DNA from: Bacteroidales bacterium
Lineage (GTDB): Bacteria > Bacteroidota > Bacteroidia > Bacteroidales > JAAUTT01
Direction: 5' to 3'
Assembly: GCA_025350365.1 (NCBI GenBank)
Contig: JANXXY010000218.1
Coordinates: 1-5,951, forward strand
DNA: 5,951 nucleotides
Shown: positions 5,120 to 5,951 of the stretch, one piece after another
How positions within the stretch are numbered: position 1 is the stretch's first letter
Layout: each line of letters opens with the position of its first letter
Translations under genes and position numbers: made by a program
The notes under the pieces: model-generated
Told to the model about the DNA's origin: nothing
Databases searched by the model: none
What the model saw: the letters and a program-made list of their open reading frames with translations, nothing else

Positions 5120-5951
5120 ATGATCAGAGTAAAGACAATTATTTGTGCCTTTGTAGGGTTTTTCATTATTTCCGCCTCCGGTTTGCAAGCTCAGGTTACA
5201 AAAAAGGATGCCGCTGATACATATAACCGGGGCATAGCCGCGAATGCTACCGATCCAATAGCTGCAATCGATTCATTTGAACGTAGTGTAAAACTTGCTA
5301 CTCAGGTGGGCGACGAAGCCAATGATATAAAAGTACAGGCCGGAAAAGTGCTTCCAGGATTATATTATAAAAAAGTAGTAAAACTTACGAATGAGAAGAA
5401 GTTTGACGAAGCCATCATTGCTTGCAAAGAAGCGATTAAATCATCTGAAACGTATGGTAACGATAATGTAAAGGAAGAAACAAAGAAAATTATGGTTCAG
5501 GTGCTAACCAATATTGGCAATAACCTCACGAAGGCCAACGATCAACCAAATGCCATCAAATCATACGATAGCGCTTTGTCGATCAACCCTAATTATACCA
5601 AAGCTATTTTTTACAAAGCTATAGTATATACAAAATTAGGAGATGCTCCCAAGTTTACTGAAACAATCGATCTCGCTATTAGCAAAGCAAAGACTGATAA
5701 TGATACTGCTTTCAGCAAACAAATGGAAAAGGTGGCTCTTAATTTCTTCAAAAATTCAGGTATAAAATCGAACAAAGCCAAAAAGACTGTTGAAGCAATC
5801 GGTTTTCTAAATACTTCATTGAAATATGGAAACGATGAAGATGTTTACTATTATCTGGCCAATATCTTCAACACCCAGAAAAAATACAGCGATGCGGTTG
5901 TAAATGCTCAAAAGGGGCTGGACATGGAGACAGGGCCTGCTGAAGCCAAAG
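5120..5951 (+). CDS. Secreted TPR-repeat protein, N-terminal part (3' end outside window)
   Basis: The frame opens at ATG 5120 and stays open to the window end, giving 277 residues of an unfinished protein. Residues 1-24 form a signal peptide: basic 'MIRVK', a hydrophobic core (about 6-19) and a likely signal peptidase I site after 'LQA', before Gln25. There is no lipobox. The mature part is made of TPR-like helical pairs, roughly at residues 30-62, 78-112, 127-172 (best unit: 'AIKSYDSALSINPNYTKA', then 'AIVYTKLGD') and 225-271. Residues between about 175 and 225 are Lys-rich and less regular. Such proteins in Bacteroidetes act in the periplasm, probably as binding scaffolds; nothing points to a catalytic role. 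The gene is transcribed away from the gldA-like gene and has its own promoter. No Shine-Dalgarno sequence precedes the start; the start is supported by the signal peptide. Confidence 0.88.
   Translation, partial: MIRVKTIICAFVGFFIISASGLQAQVTKKDAADTYNRGIAANATDPIAAIDSFERSVKLATQVGDEANDIKVQAGKVLPGLYYKKVVKLTNEKKFDEAIIACKEAIKSSETYGNDNVKEETKKIMVQVLTNIGNNLTKANDQPNAIKSYDSALSINPNYTKAIFYKAIVYTKLGDAPKFTETIDLAISKAKTDNDTAFSKQMEKVALNFFKNSGIKSNKAKKTVEAIGFLNTSLKYGNDEDVYYYLANIFNTQKKYSDAVVNAQKGLDMETGPAEAK

Overview
The window looks like a chromosomal segment of a Bacteroidetes (Bacteroidota) bacterium. Three lines of evidence point there. Four upstream regions carry the phylum's characteristic -7 element TAnnTTTG or a near match, sometimes with a TTTG/TTG -33 box. 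None of the genes has a recognisable Shine-Dalgarno sequence. The proteins (a GldA-type ABC ATPase, a LytS-like kinase with a LytTR regulator, a long-form MetK, and secreted TPR proteins) are typical of the phylum. No species can be named from the sequence alone.

Layout: (1) Bases 1-387 are the 3' end of a TPR-repeat protein gene, followed by a strong hairpin terminator. (2) Bases 463-2261 are a two-gene signalling operon: a four-helix membrane histidine kinase of the LytS/YehU type and a LytTR-type response regulator, overlapping by 4 bp. (3) Bases 2262-2451 form the metK leader. It has a clear Bacteroidetes promoter and, just downstream of the predicted transcription start, a segment resembling the SAM-II riboswitch aptamer. 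(4) Bases 2452-3717 are metK (S-adenosylmethionine synthase), ending at a bidirectional terminator shared with (5) the convergent minus-strand gldA-like ABC ATPase gene, 3760-4668. (6) Bases 4669-5119 are non-coding and hold a divergent pair of promoters, a REP-like palindromic repeat and a perfect 16-bp palindrome on a -33 box. (7) From 5120 to the window end runs the 5' part of a second TPR gene, with a signal peptide.

Functionally the kinase and regulator form one signalling unit. MetK makes S-adenosylmethionine, and the leader RNA could let that product repress its own synthase. The remaining genes are separate transcription units. The best candidate for something new is the metK leader. 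The putative aptamer ends directly at a U6 run, and its key strand (ATTGCAA) can instead pair in a 10-bp helix with downstream sequence, suggesting a compact transcriptional switch. The evidence is pattern-level only; no search or folding program was run.
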